Shown here in pieces: positions 63,105 through 64,000 of a stretch of 64,000 nucleotides of DNA. Within the stretch, counting starts at the first letter, position 1. Every line of letters starts with the position of its first letter. The stretch spans positions 1-64,000 of the forward strand of contig CAJQSO010000002.1 of the NCBI GenBank assembly GCA_905614365.1. Direction: 5' to 3'. A program made the position numbers and the translations under genes. The stretch comes from an uncultured Candidatus Thioglobus sp. (GTDB lineage: Bacteria > Pseudomonadota > Gammaproteobacteria > PS1 > Pseudothioglobaceae). The notes beneath the pieces are model-generated. The model saw only the letters and a program-made list of their open reading frames with translations. It made no database searches and was not told where the DNA came from.

Positions 63105-63416
63105 ATGAAAAAGACATTTGAATTGGTCCATCCTAAAATTAAGCCCGCTAGACTTATTGAAGCAGCTAGACGTGACGTTAAAAAATATTTAAAAAGAGAG
63201 AATAGAAAATCTCTTCCTGATGATTTTGATTGTTGGAATTTTGATTGTAAGTTTGGCCCTTCTGTTGAAAAGGCTGAGGTTATTTTATCTTCTGAGATAA
63301 GTAAGTGTATCAGTGAAGCAGAAGCTGAAAATCTCAAATCATTTTATTTAGAGATTATTGCCAAGCCAGGCCATAAGAAAGATTTTGCTAAACTTAAGGC
63401 CTTAGACGAAGAGTAA
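63105..63416 (+). CDS. DUF6172-like protein
   Basis: MKKTFELVHPKIKPARLIEAARRDVKKYLKRENRK..WNFDCKFG. Confidence 0.7.
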   Translation: MKKTFELVHPKIKPARLIEAARRDVKKYLKRENRKSLPDDFDCWNFDCKFGPSVEKAEVILSSEISKCISEAEAENLKSFYLEIIAKPGHKKDFAKLKALDEE

Positions 63417-63426
63417 AAAATTAACT

Positions 63427-64000
<574 letters not shown>

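Overview
AT-rich 64 kb chromosomal window, most like a free-living marine gammaproteobacterium. The lineage (possibly SUP05/Thioglobaceae-like) is inference only. It is mostly densely packed core genes: uvrB-queE, aroC, pyrF, msrA/msrB fusion, pdxH, aroE, rne, uppP-pepN-pncC-dusA-ftsA-lpxC, ilvB-ilvH-ilvC-pssA, leuA, queH, argF-argD, hpf, mgtE, aceE, pnp, 3' end of guaB. Two tRNAs (Arg-CCT, Val-GAC) were found. I saw no CRISPR array, rRNA, prophage or IS element. The observations most worth following up are: (1) pepN appears to start at a non-canonical AUU codon overlapping uppP; (2) ftsA lies 3 nt from lpxC with ftsZ and ftsQ missing from the expected place; (3) a Leu-rich leader peptide with nested hairpins precedes leuA; (4) an intrinsic terminator and small ORF lie in the argD leader, suggesting an attenuator or sRNA; (5) a MsrA-thioredoxin-MsrB fusion; (6) a five-gene operon led by a DmdA/GcvT-family protein with two LysE exporters; (7) a ribbon-helix-helix-like two-gene module with a tandem GTATAC operator; (8) an RNase E tail made of Asn/Arg minirepeats plus a hairpin covering the rne ribosome-binding site. 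No single undescribed multi-gene system could be established from sequence alone.
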